Positions 8,098-16,117 of a DNA stretch of 64,000 nt are shown here, piece by piece (the first letter of the stretch is position 1; each line of letters begins with the position of its first letter). Under the pieces are notes generated by a model that was not told where the DNA came from, did no database searches, and was given only the letters and a program-made list of their open reading frames with translations. This DNA comes from an uncultured Eubacteriales bacterium (GTDB lineage: Bacteria > Bacillota > Clostridia > Peptostreptococcales > Anaerovoracaceae), in contig UQXL01000008.1 in the NCBI GenBank assembly GCA_900545135.1, positions 1 through 64,000 on the forward strand, in the 5' to 3' direction. The position numbers and the translations under genes were made by a program.

Positions 8098-9372
8098 ATG
8101 CTCATCGGTGGATTTTACAGCGTAGACGGCGCTCTTTTGTGCAGAAAACCGGAAAACAGTGACTTCATGCTGCGGCTTGATTCTGCGGAGTATGCGACCC
8201 ATGCGGCGCCTGCGGTGCCTGCGACACCTGCAGCCCCTGCAGGCGGCGGCAGACAATACGACCATAAAATTTATACAAACAACGGCCGCACCGCCTCAGT
8301 ATACGCTCTGCAGCACTGCGCCGAGCGCATGAAAAACAAGGTGGTTCTTCTGCCCGATTACCTGTGTCTGTCCGTAATCAGCGCCATCCGCTGGGAAGGG
8401 CTTTCGTACGATTTTTACAGCGTCAGCGCAAATCTGGAAATAGATACGGACAGCCTCGAAGCCAAGATTAAAGAACACGGCAAAAACGCGGGTATGATTT
8501 ATATGATCCATTATTTCAGCGTTCCTCAGCCGCCGCGCATTGTGAAAGAGCTCTGCCGGCTGGCCAGGGAATACAGTCTCCTGATCATGGAGGACATAAC
8601 GCAGGCGCTCTTTTCCAGGTCTCCGCAGAGATCCAGCGACTTCGAAGCCGGCAGTGTCGAATCCGCCGCAGAACCACCTGAGACTGGCTTTTCGTCCATG
8701 GGTTTCGGAGACTATATCGTCGCCAGCACGCGCAAATGGTTTCCTATGACGGACGGAGGTCTCTGCGCCATCAGAAACGATACGTATAAAGACGGTCCGA
8801 GTCTTTCTCAGCTTCCGCCTCTGGAAAACGCATACGACGAAAGCGTATATAAAGAGCTGCTGATATCGGCTCTCCGGCCCGTATATGACGATGACCCCCA
8901 GCTGGAAAAACAGGCGTACCTGACATACGAAAAAGAAGCCAACACCAGCCGTTACGTCAACCTGACTCCGAGGAACATGACCGACGCTTCTAAGCACATT
9001 TTCTTCGATACGGATACAGACTTTTTGATTCGCCGGCGAATAGAAAATTTCCGCTGCCTCTATGGCAGGCTTAAGGAAATTCCGGAAATAAAGCTCTTGA
9101 GCAAAGACATAGACGACGCGGATAATTATGTGCCTTTCGGCCTTGCTCTCTTGGCTGAAGACCGCGACAGCCTCTACAGCCATCTGGTCGACAGCAATAT
9201 CATCCCTGAGATACAGTGGATACTGCCGACAGATTATTACGAGCCGGGGCAAGACGCTAAATATCTCTCTGCTCATAATCTGATGCTTCAGTGCGACCAG
9301 AGATACGATGCCAGCGATATGGAGAGAGTCGCGGACGTAATCGCAGCATATTACAAGTCTTACGGCAAATAG
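8098..9372 (+). CDS. DegT/DnrJ-like fold-type I PLP protein
   Basis: A 424-residue protein with a DegT/DnrJ/EryC1-like aminotransferase fold. K213 in STRKWFPMTDGG is the likely Schiff-base lysine and D166 in LIMEDITQALF the residue that pairs with the pyridine nitrogen. The N-terminus is unusual: a low-complexity Ala/Pro stretch (about residues 34-51) precedes the NNGRTASVYAL region that normally opens the fold. A second loop at about residues 185-205 is rich in Ser, Glu and Pro. The gene begins three bases after the guanidino-enzyme stop. DegT proteins transfer amino groups to keto sugars or related ketones; here the acceptor is unknown, and the coupling to a guanidino enzyme is uncommon. 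Confidence 0.75.
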   Translation: MLIGGFYSVDGALLCRKPENSDFMLRLDSAEYATHAAPAVPATPAAPAGGGRQYDHKIYTNNGRTASVYALQHCAERMKNKVVLLPDYLCLSVISAIRWEGLSYDFYSVSANLEIDTDSLEAKIKEHGKNAGMIYMIHYFSVPQPPRIVKELCRLAREYSLLIMEDITQALFSRSPQRSSDFEAGSVESAAEPPETGFSSMGFGDYIVASTRKWFPMTDGGLCAIRNDTYKDGPSLSQLPPLENAYDESVYKELLISALRPVYDDDPQLEKQAYLTYEKEANTSRYVNLTPRNMTDASKHIFFDTDTDFLIRRRIENFRCLYGRLKEIPEIKLLSKDIDDADNYVPFGLALLAEDRDSLYSHLVDSNIIPEIQWILPTDYYEPGQDAKYLSAHNLMLQCDQRYDASDMERVADVIAAYYKSYGK

Positions 9373-9431
9373 GCCCGCTGAGCTTACCCTGCCGGCAAAT
9401 TTGCATATCACTACATCCATTTTTCCAAATA

Positions 9432-9469
9432 AGAACGGGATTCGGCCGTCTAGGCCCGAATCCCGTTCT
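9432..9469. terminator. 14-bp perfect inverted repeat between convergent genes
   Basis: AGAACGGGATTCGG (9432-9445) is inversely repeated at 9456-9469 with a 10-base loop, between the PLP gene on the plus strand and thrH on the minus strand. T-runs are weak, but position and stem strength fit a bidirectional terminator. Confidence 0.7.
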
Positions 9470-9574
9470 GTCGTTATCTCTATATACACATAATCAGTAG
9501 GGATTACGTTTATGACAAAAATCATAGACGCACGATGACGCATAATCCCCCCGGCTGCCCTGTGATTTATGTTC

Positions 9575-10177
9575 TTACTTTTCTGCCTTTCTTATGGCTT
9601 CCAGCAGCTCGTCGTAAGTTTCGTAAGCGGGAACATCAGGGTTTTCTGCCTTTATGGAATCAGTGCTCCTGAAGAGGAAACCGGCCTTGCTGGCCTTTAT
9701 CATTCCCAGGTCGTTATAGCTGTCTCCGCTGGCTACGGTGTCGAAGCCCATGGATTGGAGGGCCTTTACCGTGCTGTATTTCGAGTTCTCTACTCTCATC
9801 TTGAAATCTGAAATTTTGCCGTCTTCATCTATGACAAGCTCGTTGCAGAAGATCGTAGGCCAGCCCAGCTTTTTCATCAGCGGCTGGGCAAACTGCGTAA
9901 AGGTATCGCTGATTATAACCACTTGGCTCTCAGACCTGAGAGTATCGAGAAATTCTTTCGCTCCTAGAAGCGGGTCTATCTTCGATATGGTTTCCTGGAT
10001 TTCCTTTATACCCAGGCCGTTTTTTCTCAGCACGTCAAGTCTCCATGCCATAAGCTTGTTGTAATCCGGTTCGTCTCTTGTAGTCTTTTTCAGTTCCTCG
10101 ATGCCGCTTTCTTCCGCAAAAGCGACCCAGATCTCAGGAACCAACACACCCTCCAAGTCCAAACATGTTATAAACAT
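9575..10177 (-). CDS. thrH: Bifunctional phosphoserine phosphatase / homoserine phosphotransferase ThrH
   Basis: A 200-residue HAD-superfamily enzyme. The start opens MFITCLDLEGVLVPEIWVAF; the DLEG in place of DxDG and the whole N-terminus are characteristic of ThrH rather than SerB. HAD motif II is VVIISDTF and motif IV is SGDSYNDLGM. It dephosphorylates phosphoserine and can move phosphate to homoserine. An in-frame ATG exists at 10198, but AGGAGG sits seven bases before the ATG at 10177, which also matches the family start. The gene lies directly downstream of metA (stop at 10199), so both are probably co-transcribed for methionine/threonine/serine metabolism. Confidence 0.9.
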   Translation of the reverse strand: MFITCLDLEGVLVPEIWVAFAEESGIEELKKTTRDEPDYNKLMAWRLDVLRKNGLGIKEIQETISKIDPLLGAKEFLDTLRSESQVVIISDTFTQFAQPLMKKLGWPTIFCNELVIDEDGKISDFKMRVENSKYSTVKALQSMGFDTVASGDSYNDLGMIKASKAGFLFRSTDSIKAENPDVPAYETYDELLEAIRKAEK

Positions 10178-10198
10178 TACTCTTTCCTCCTCGTTCAT

Positions 10199-11125
10199 CT
10201 ATTTCTCAATCTTAGGCACCGTATTGATGTCATACGGAGTAGACTGATATACAAAGTAATTGAGCCAGTTTGAATAAAGCAGATTGGCGCCGGAACGCCA
10301 TGTGCTCGCCGGCTGTTTTGAATCGTCGTCATCGGGGAAATAATTCTGCGGCACCTTGATAGGAAGTCCCGCTTCTTTATCTCTCCAGTATTCCTGCGCC
10401 AAAGTTTCCGTATCGTATTCAGAATGGCCCGTTATGAATATGCGGCGTCCCTCGTCGGTGGAAATGGCGTATACTCCGGCTTCTTCGCTTTCCGCCAGTA
10501 TCTTCAGCTCTTTCACCTTAAGTATATTCTCGCGGCTTACTGTCGTATGCCTAGAATGAGGCACCATGAATACGTCGTCAAATCCTCTGAAGAGAATGGA
10601 GCCTTTGTGGGTCACGCGATGGTGAAATACTCCGAACAGTTTCTCCGGCAGCGGCTCCTTTGGTATGCCGTAATGATGATACAGGGCGGCCTGCGCTCCC
10701 CAGCAGATATGAAATGTGCTGTAGACATGGGAAGTGCTCCAGTCCATTATCTCGCAGAGTTCCTGCCAGTATTCCACTTCTTCAAATGGCATCGTTTCAA
10801 CCGGTGCTCCGGTTATGACCATGCCGTCAAAATATTGATCCTTTACGCTGTCAAAGGTCTTGTAAAATGCCAGCATGTGTTCTTTCGCCGTGTGTTTCGG
10901 GGCTCTGCCAACTGTAAGAAGTTCAACTTCTATCTGCAGCGGAGTGTTCCCCAGCAGTCTGGCAAGCTGGGTTTCGGTGGTTATCTTAGTCGGCATCAGA
11001 TTCAGTATCAAGATCCGCAGCGGACGGATGTCCTGAGTCGTCGCCCTGTTTTCGTCCATGACGAATATGTTTTCGCTTTCAAGTGTTTTTCGTGCCGGAA
11101 GCTGGTTGTCTATCTTGATTGGCAT
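10199..11125 (-). CDS. metA: Homoserine O-acetyltransferase MetA
   Basis: A 308-residue MetA-family enzyme catalysing the first committed step of methionine synthesis, acylation of homoserine. The nucleophilic cysteine is C141 in STFHICWGAQAAL; the His and Glu of the triad lie in ITGHSEYDTETL. In TGAPVETMPFEEV the glutamate at about position 110 occupies the site where Glu is known to select acetyl-CoA and Gly selects succinyl-CoA, so this enzyme is predicted to be an O-acetyltransferase. The start follows AAGGAAGGTG. I looked for a SAM riboswitch or T-box in the leader and did not find one. The region upstream is the repeat island. Confidence 0.93.
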   Translation of the reverse strand: MPIKIDNQLPARKTLESENIFVMDENRATTQDIRPLRILILNLMPTKITTETQLARLLGNTPLQIEVELLTVGRAPKHTAKEHMLAFYKTFDSVKDQYFDGMVITGAPVETMPFEEVEYWQELCEIMDWSTSHVYSTFHICWGAQAALYHHYGIPKEPLPEKLFGVFHHRVTHKGSILFRGFDDVFMVPHSRHTTVSRENILKVKELKILAESEEAGVYAISTDEGRRIFITGHSEYDTETLAQEYWRDKEAGLPIKVPQNYFPDDDDSKQPASTWRSGANLLYSNWLNYFVYQSTPYDINTVPKIEK

Positions 11126-11286
11126 GCTTTCACCTTCCTTTTTCAGTTTTATTTATATAAAGCAGCAACAGCAGAGAGTTGGATTCTCCGGCTGTGCAGT
11201 AAAATTTATCTAGGCTGTGCAAAGGTTTTGGCAACAGGAGACCTGAGCCGATAAATGGATCCGAGCCGCCCCGGGCATACACGTAT

Positions 11287-11570
11287 CGCCCGGTGTCCCT
11301 GCACTGCAGGAGGCAGAACCGCTCGGTATTGAGTCTCTCATGAGCTAGCTGCACTTGACGAGCAGACGAAGCTTCAAAGTCCAAGCGGGCAGAGCTTCAA
11401 TGTCCGAGCAGACGGACCATTTCAGCAGGAGAGCTGAGCTGCCCAGTGTTGAGCCGCCCGTGGGGCTGGGCCGCCCGGTGTCCCTGCACTGCAGGAGGCT
11501 AGCTGCACTTGACGAGCAGGCGAAGCTTCAAAGTCCACGCGGGCAGAGCTTCAATGTCCGAGCAGACGGA
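11287..11570. repeat. Imperfect duplication of a ~130-185-nt non-coding block
   Basis: A 27-nt block (11287-11313) recurs exactly at 11472-11498, and a 73-nt block (11344-11416) recurs with two changes at 11498-11570. The second copy lacks about 31 bases that separate the two blocks in the first. No convincing coding frame spans either copy. The block lies upstream of metA. Confidence 0.85.
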
Positions 11571-11697
11571 ACTGGTTCAACCGGATAGCTGGGCTGCTCG
11601 ATATTGAGTAGCTCGGAGAACTGAGCCACATTTGACACAACTTAGACAGCCCGCCGCATGTCTGAGCCGCACTATGCTCCCGGAACAATCTTGCGAC

Positions 11698-12012
11698 TTT
11701 GTAATATTATGGAAAATGTTGTACAATTTTTAGTTCTAGCTGGATTTTGCCAACATTTTTGTGTTTTAACCCTGTCAAAATTTGTCGAATTAGCTGTGAA
11801 ACCAAGCGGATGTTGCCAGATTTCGTGATATCTGAAAATTTGACAACATTTTTTGAAAAATATGTTGGCAAAATCGCCGGGGATCTTGAAAATGTACAAC
11901 ATCGACATGATTCGACATGCTAATACCTCTAAAATGACGCGGTTATTTTTTAAAATGTTGTCATTTTTTCTTTATTTGCGATTTTTGCCAACATCAAAAT
12001 ATTTCATCATTT
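11698..12012. repeat. ~280-bp imperfect palindrome made of four ATGTTG...CAACAT units
   Basis: Four 40-41-bp units start ATGTTG and end CAACAT: 11716-11756, 11810-11849, 11862-11902 and 11955-11994. The gaps are 53, 12 and 52 bases, so the layout is symmetric about position 11856. The gaps also mirror each other: AACC..GTCA at 11768 and ATTAGC at 11789 reappear in inverse complement at 11944 and 11924. The left end (11698-11756) matches 63942-64000 at 51 of 59 positions, and 11891-11920 resembles 51483-51512. No coding frame fits. Confidence 0.85.
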
Positions 12013-12196
12013 CTCCTGCGCCCGACCTTCGGCGTTCATCGCCCGGCGCTCGGTGCTTAACGTCCGGCGTTCAGTGTCCAACATTCAGCATTATGAACCA
12101 AACGCCTACCAAAGATCGGAACCAGCTACAGCTAAATTATGATATGGTTAATCATAGCCTGGCTGAATATGCCCAGCAACTATCTTTATTTTTAAA

Positions 12197-12371
12197 ATAT
12201 TGTAATTTTTCTTGAGTTTCTAAAATTCTACAACATGAACACTAATAAATGTTGTATTTTTTTAAGATATTTCTAAAATTTACAACATTGCTTCATTTTG
12301 AGGTCTGATTTGCAGGTGATATCGGCTGGAATGTTGTAGAATCTTTATACTTTTCAGAAATTCTGCAACAT
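12197..12371. repeat. Three further ATGTTG...CAACAT units
   Basis: Units at 12197-12236 (start degenerate, ATATTG), 12249-12288 and 12331-12371 have the same 40-41-bp length and CAACAT ends as the palindrome at 11698-12012. The first two are again 12 bases apart. The cores are A/T-rich and differ from each other. Confidence 0.8.
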
Positions 12372-12393
12372 CATGCTTTAGCAGAGGGTTTTA

Positions 12394-12686
12394 TTGCCGC
12401 AAGGCCGATAAAATTCCTCGCGGATATTATACCACAAAGCAAGTCTGACAAAGTGATTCAATGAACGCTTCCTTGCAGCGAAGCTGAACATCCTAATCAT
12501 TGCGTTTATTATACCACAAAGCAAGTCTGACAAAGTGATTCAAAGAACCCTACCTTGCGGCAACGCCGAACAATACAACTATTGGGGTTTATTATAACGC
12601 CCTCCAGTCACGCAAACGACGTTTCAATGTCCGCTTCATTGCGGCGAAGCCGTTATAATCTCTTGCGGACATTATACCACATTACC
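12394..12686. repeat. Four-copy degenerate tandem repeat, period about 80 nt, each with a small hairpin
   Basis: Copies begin with TTGC at 12394, 12473, 12555 and 12639. Each starts with a tiny stem-loop: GCC-GCAA-GGC, AGC-GAA-GCT, GGC-AAC-GCC and GGC-GAA-GCC, so base changes in one arm are matched in the other. A 36-nt block containing ATTATACCACAAAG recurs exactly at 12426-12461 and 12508-12543. The region is non-coding and follows the ATGTTG/CAACAT cluster. Confidence 0.8.
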
Positions 12687-12727
12687 AAACAATTAACATC
12701 AATTACCGCCAAAATTATGATGACCCG

Positions 12728-12900
12728 CCGGCTGAGCGCATCTTCCAGCCAGGCGCTTCTTTCAGTCGGGTGTATCTTTCTACCAGGCGCATCTACTAGC
12801 AAGGTTTATCTACCGACCGGTTTTATCATCAACAGGGCTTATCCGCCAGCCGAGCGTATCTTCCAGCCAGGGCGTATCTACTAGCAAGTTTTATCTGCCG
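12728..12900. repeat. Short degenerate repeats downstream of the grd operon
   Basis: ATCTACTAGCAAG occurs at 12791-12803 and 12876-12888, and ATCTTCCAGCCAGG-like strings recur near 12739 and 12858. The stretch is non-coding and completes the repeat island between metA and the grd genes. Confidence 0.6.
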
Positions 12901-12926
12901 GTCAAGCACTTCTTTTTAATGGCAAG

Positions 12927-12953
12927 CAAAACGGCCGGCGATACCGCCGGCCG
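12927..12953 (-). terminator. Rho-independent terminator of the grd operon
   Basis: On the minus strand CGGCCGGC pairs perfectly with GCCGGCCG across a 6-base loop (12932-12953) and is followed by TTTTGC. It lies 26 bases after the stop of the selenoprotein gene. Confidence 0.85.
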
Positions 12954-12978
12954 CAAAGTCAGTCGCTCTTAAACAAGC

Positions 12979-14298
12979 TTAGTCAAATATAGTCTGTCCG
13001 TCGACTTCCGTAGTGAGAGCTTTCAAAGCTTTTTCCACGATATGTCTGCGCAGAGCCTTTTCCTCGTCCTTGCTCAGGGCAGGATTGCCGAGAGGGTGAG
13101 GAATAGCTATGGCCGGAACTATTCTGTTGGCTCCTACCGTCATTGAGATAGGGGTGACGGTACATATATGAACTACCGGCATTCCTGCTCTTTCGATTTC
13201 TTTTACCATTGTTGCACCGCAACGTGTACAGGTTCCTCAGGTGGAGGTGAGGATTACAGCGCCTACGCCGTCGGCTTTCAGCTTGGCTGCGAATTCAGCG
13301 GCGAAAGCTTTCGCAGAGGCAACTGCAGTTCCGTTTCCCGTTGTGGTATAGAACTTGTTGTGCAGCTCTCCTATGATTCCCTCTTTCTCCATGTCGCGGA
13401 GAACGTCTACAGGCAGAACCCTGTCAGCGTCCTCGTTGGCATATATAGGATCATATCCGCCGTGGGCTGTCTCGTAAGTTTCTTCCGTCAGGTCCATGAC
13501 GCCCGTTATATCGTACTCTCCGTAGTGGGACGCGCTGGAGCTTTCGATGTGGTCAGGGTTGCCTTTAGGAACGATTCCGCCCGAAGTTACGACGGCTATC
13601 TTTGTGTGAGCCAGATCTTTGACCGCCGGGTTAGGTTCTACTCTGTCGAAGTCCGGCATAGGGAACTCGGTCACGAAAGCCTCTCCGGAAAGCTTCTTTA
13701 TCAGCATTTCGACTGCTCTTTCTGAACCCCTCTTTTCCTCAAAGAAATTGACCCTTGCACCTCCCGGCATGTAGCCCTCTTCAATTGAAGCGCCGATTCT
13801 TTCTCCTTTTCCCATCTTCAGCGCCAGAGGAGCCATCTTCTTGACGGCGTCTCTCATGCCGGCCGCGCTGTTCTTGGTGGCGATGATGTGAACTTTGTCC
13901 TTGAACATATCTGCGCCCGGATTCTCTACGTACATGCCTGTAACGGCCGGAATTCCCAGCTCTTCTTCGACGGCTGCCGCCAAAGTGGCGCAGGCTACGC
14001 CGTAACGTCCCGCGTTGAAAGCAGGGCCGGCGATGAATACGTCAGGTGAAAGCTTTTTAACATAGCCTAAAATTTCTGCTTTCGTCTTATCTATGTTTTC
14101 GTTGAAATACGAGTCTCCGCATACTATCGTGGCCACGATTTCAGCTTCTTCTCCCAGCGCCGCCGCAAAAGCCATTCCCGGCCCTACGACCTGGCCCTCG
14201 CGGAGTTCCGCCGGATAATCAGCTTTTTCTTCTCCGCCTATATTGGCGAAAAACTGGTTGATATAATGAACTATTCTTATCTTTGCCATTTTCCGCAC
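12979..14298 (-). CDS. Glycine/sarcosine/betaine reductase component B, selenoprotein subunit (GrdB/GrdF/GrdH type)
   Basis: A 439-residue selenoprotein. The frame contains one in-frame TGA at 13237-13239, read as selenocysteine 354 in the motif STUGTCTRCGATMVKEI. This UxxCxxC block is the substrate-activating site of component B, and the protein continues 85 residues to a proper stop. A hairpin with a GGU loop lies 13 bases after the TGA (listed separately). Length matches GrdB (about 436). Component B binds the substrate amine as a Schiff base on its pyruvoyl partner and passes a carboxymethyl group to the selenoprotein GrdA; GrdA, GrdC and GrdD are not in this window. It starts three bases after the partner subunit. 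Whether the substrate is glycine, sarcosine or betaine cannot be read from sequence alone; the riboswitch suggests a glycine link. Confidence 0.93.
13211..13223 (-). promoter_or_regulatory. Candidate bacterial SECIS hairpin
   Basis: GTTGC-GGT-GCAAC on the minus strand forms a 5-bp stem with a GGU loop, starting 13 bases after the UGA. A stem of this kind with GGU in the apical loop and similar spacing is the known recognition form for SelB. It overlaps the codons for the CxxC part of the active-site motif. Confidence 0.7.
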
Positions 14299-14301
14299 CT
14301 C

Positions 14302-15582
14302 CTACCTCGCGCTCAGCTTGTTAAAGCCTGTTTCGTTGGTTGCTCCGGTTATAACCTGGAGTTCCACTTCCAGAGTGCCGTCTGCCCTCAGCGTGTCTTC
14401 GCTGGCTCCGGCAATCTTGTTTACGTAGTCAAGAGTTCCTATCACTTTGTCCATCTTTGGAAGGATAACGACTTCATTGGCGTTGCCGCCTGTAATCACG
14501 GCATTTGCCGAAACGTCGGCATCAGCCAGAGACTGGGACTTGCCGTCGCGTCCGGCGTATTCGTCGGTTATTATTACGGTCTTGATTCCCTCTGCCTCGA
14601 TTTTCTTGCAGTTCATTATCAGGTCTGTATCGGGGTTTCCGAAGCCTTCCTGAGAAACGATGGCTCCGTCAAGATCGAGCATCTTGCAAAGTTTTGCCGT
14701 CCAGTCGGAAGAGCGCATCTTGTCGGCCAGATAAACGTTTTCATTGGTTATTATCTGACATACGAAGTTGAGTTTTTTTCCGTGCTGTGCAAACAGGTCT
14801 TCCACTACAGGGTTGTTCTGATGAACATAAGTAGGGTTTTTATCGCAGGCTGAAACACAGTTTCCGGAAACGATGGCTCCGTCCATTGTTTCAGTTGGGC
14901 TCAATATCGTAGGAAGAATTTTTTTAGCGTCTACTCCGTACACATAAGTGTCATGAAGAAGTCCCTGGCTCTGCAGCATCTGCACGTAGGCGACTCTCGG
15001 CAGGTCAGGATATTTTTCAAGGCCTTCTTTTATGGTACATGTCTCATAAACCTTTACTTCGTCAGGCGTGAGATCTTTGGCCAGTTCCCCTATATAAGCC
15101 GCCACTCTGAAGCCTGCCATTCTCACCGCCGCTTCATAGTCGTGAGGCTTGATGTCTTCTACAGGCTCGCAGACCATTACCAGGTTCAGCGTCTTGGAAA
15201 AAGGAGTGTAATCGGCTCCGATTCCCGACATGTCTATGATTCCCTCCTGAAATCCTACTATTTTTCCTGCTGTAACTACAGCCATGCCTTTGAGAGCATA
15301 AGTAACTCCGCTTCCCACCGTGTCGACTTTAGCTATTACACCGGGGAAAACTCCGCCGCCTCCGCTCACCTTGACGCGAGGCTCTATGACGTCTTTGACC
15401 GGAGTTATCCTGACCGACTCTCCAGGCTTTGCTATATCCAACGAAACGCTCTTGAGTTTTTCATCTTCAAGGGCTACAGCCGTTACGGCTTCACGTGATA
15501 CATAAAGAATTCCGTCTTCAAGCTTTGACACGTCTGAAAACTGAATATCTTTTATGTTTATGTGTCCCATTTCTAAACGCAC
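14302..15582 (-). CDS. Glycine/sarcosine/betaine reductase component B, proprotein subunit (GrdE/GrdG/GrdI type)
   Basis: A 426-residue proprotein of reductase component B. In this family the chain cleaves itself at a cysteine, which becomes the pyruvoyl group that binds the amine substrate. The candidate is C242 in SGNCVSACDKNP, the conserved site; C246 is close by. The start is a GTG at 15582 nine bases after AAGGAGG; an ATG lies four codons later. The order grdX - this gene - selenoprotein subunit, with gaps of 21 and 3 bases, fits a single transcript. The sequence does not let me choose between the glycine, sarcosine and betaine versions. Confidence 0.9.
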   Translation of the reverse strand: MRLEMGHINIKDIQFSDVSKLEDGILYVSREAVTAVALEDEKLKSVSLDIAKPGESVRITPVKDVIEPRVKVSGGGGVFPGVIAKVDTVGSGVTYALKGMAVVTAGKIVGFQEGIIDMSGIGADYTPFSKTLNLVMVCEPVEDIKPHDYEAAVRMAGFRVAAYIGELAKDLTPDEVKVYETCTIKEGLEKYPDLPRVAYVQMLQSQGLLHDTYVYGVDAKKILPTILSPTETMDGAIVSGNCVSACDKNPTYVHQNNPVVEDLFAQHGKKLNFVCQIITNENVYLADKMRSSDWTAKLCKMLDLDGAIVSQEGFGNPDTDLIMNCKKIEAEGIKTVIITDEYAGRDGKSQSLADADVSANAVITGGNANEVVILPKMDKVIGTLDYVNKIAGASEDTLRADGTLEVELQVITGATNETGFNKLSAR

Positions 15583-15603
15583 TTTAGTGTTCCTCCTTAA
15601 ATT

Positions 15604-15987
15604 TTAATTTATATAAACGCAAGATGCGCCAGCGCCTTTTATGAGTTCCAAGTCTATGAGCTTGAAATCTTCCAGTGTTTCAGCGGAATACCTGCCGGTC
15701 TTATCTTCAAATTTCCGGCATGTCTCCATGGCCTTTTCTATCATCATGAGGGAATCTTTGTCCAGAGACGCTCCCTCTCTCATCATCACCGACTTGTAAG
15801 GAGTTTCCTTGGGCTTTACGCTGCCGGAAAGCGGGTGGGTCAGGAGCTGAAATCCTCTATGGACCAAATCTCTTATCTCCTGCAGTATGCCTTCGTAGGA
15901 CGTTTCCCTGTATATTATGTCAAATTTGTCTGACATTTCTTCTGCTACGAGAGGATTGTTGGTAACTATCATCAATTTCTTATTCAT
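15604..15987 (-). CDS. grdX: GrdX family protein
   Basis: A 127-residue protein opening MNKKLMIVTNNPLVAEEM, typical of GrdX, the small protein encoded at the head of many grd operons. Its role is not established; regulation or assembly has been suggested. The frame is open further upstream to a TTG at 16029, but that would lie next to the leader terminator. The ATG at 15987 has a GAGAG site and matches the family N-terminus. It is the first gene after the glycine riboswitch and terminator, so transcription of all three grd genes is likely set there. Confidence 0.85.
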   Translation of the reverse strand: MNKKLMIVTNNPLVAEEMSDKFDIIYRETSYEGILQEIRDLVHRGFQLLTHPLSGSVKPKETPYKSVMMREGASLDKDSLMMIEKAMETCRKFEDKTGRYSAETLEDFKLIDLELIKGAGASCVYIN

Positions 15988-16030
15988 ACTGTCATCTCTC
16001 ACATTTTTCGCTTCCAGCTGCTTTGCCAAA

Positions 16031-16078
16031 TAAAAAAGGAACGGCCGTCACTACACAAATATGTATGTCGCCGTTCCT
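16031..16078 (-). terminator. Leader terminator of the grd operon (riboswitch expression platform)
   Basis: AGGAACGGC pairs with GCCGTTCCT (16070-16078 with 16037-16045, minus strand) and is followed directly by TTTTTTATTT. It lies between the glycine aptamer and grdX, so it is the natural expression platform, open when glycine is high. Confidence 0.85.
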
Positions 16079-16117
16079 CTGTTTTTCGCTTTGCACAAAA
16101 TCCAGAATGCAGTCCTT

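Noticed and set aside
8296..9543. Long minus-strand frame opposite the DegT-like gene
   Set aside because: Shadow of the real gene; no motif and unlikely composition.
11126..11290. SAM riboswitch or T-box upstream of metA
   Set aside because: None of the conserved strings of these classes could be found in the leader on the minus strand.
11698..12371. CRISPR-like array
   Set aside because: The units share only their ends, the cores are not separated by identical repeats, the spacing alternates (53, 12, 52 and so on), and no cas gene is present.
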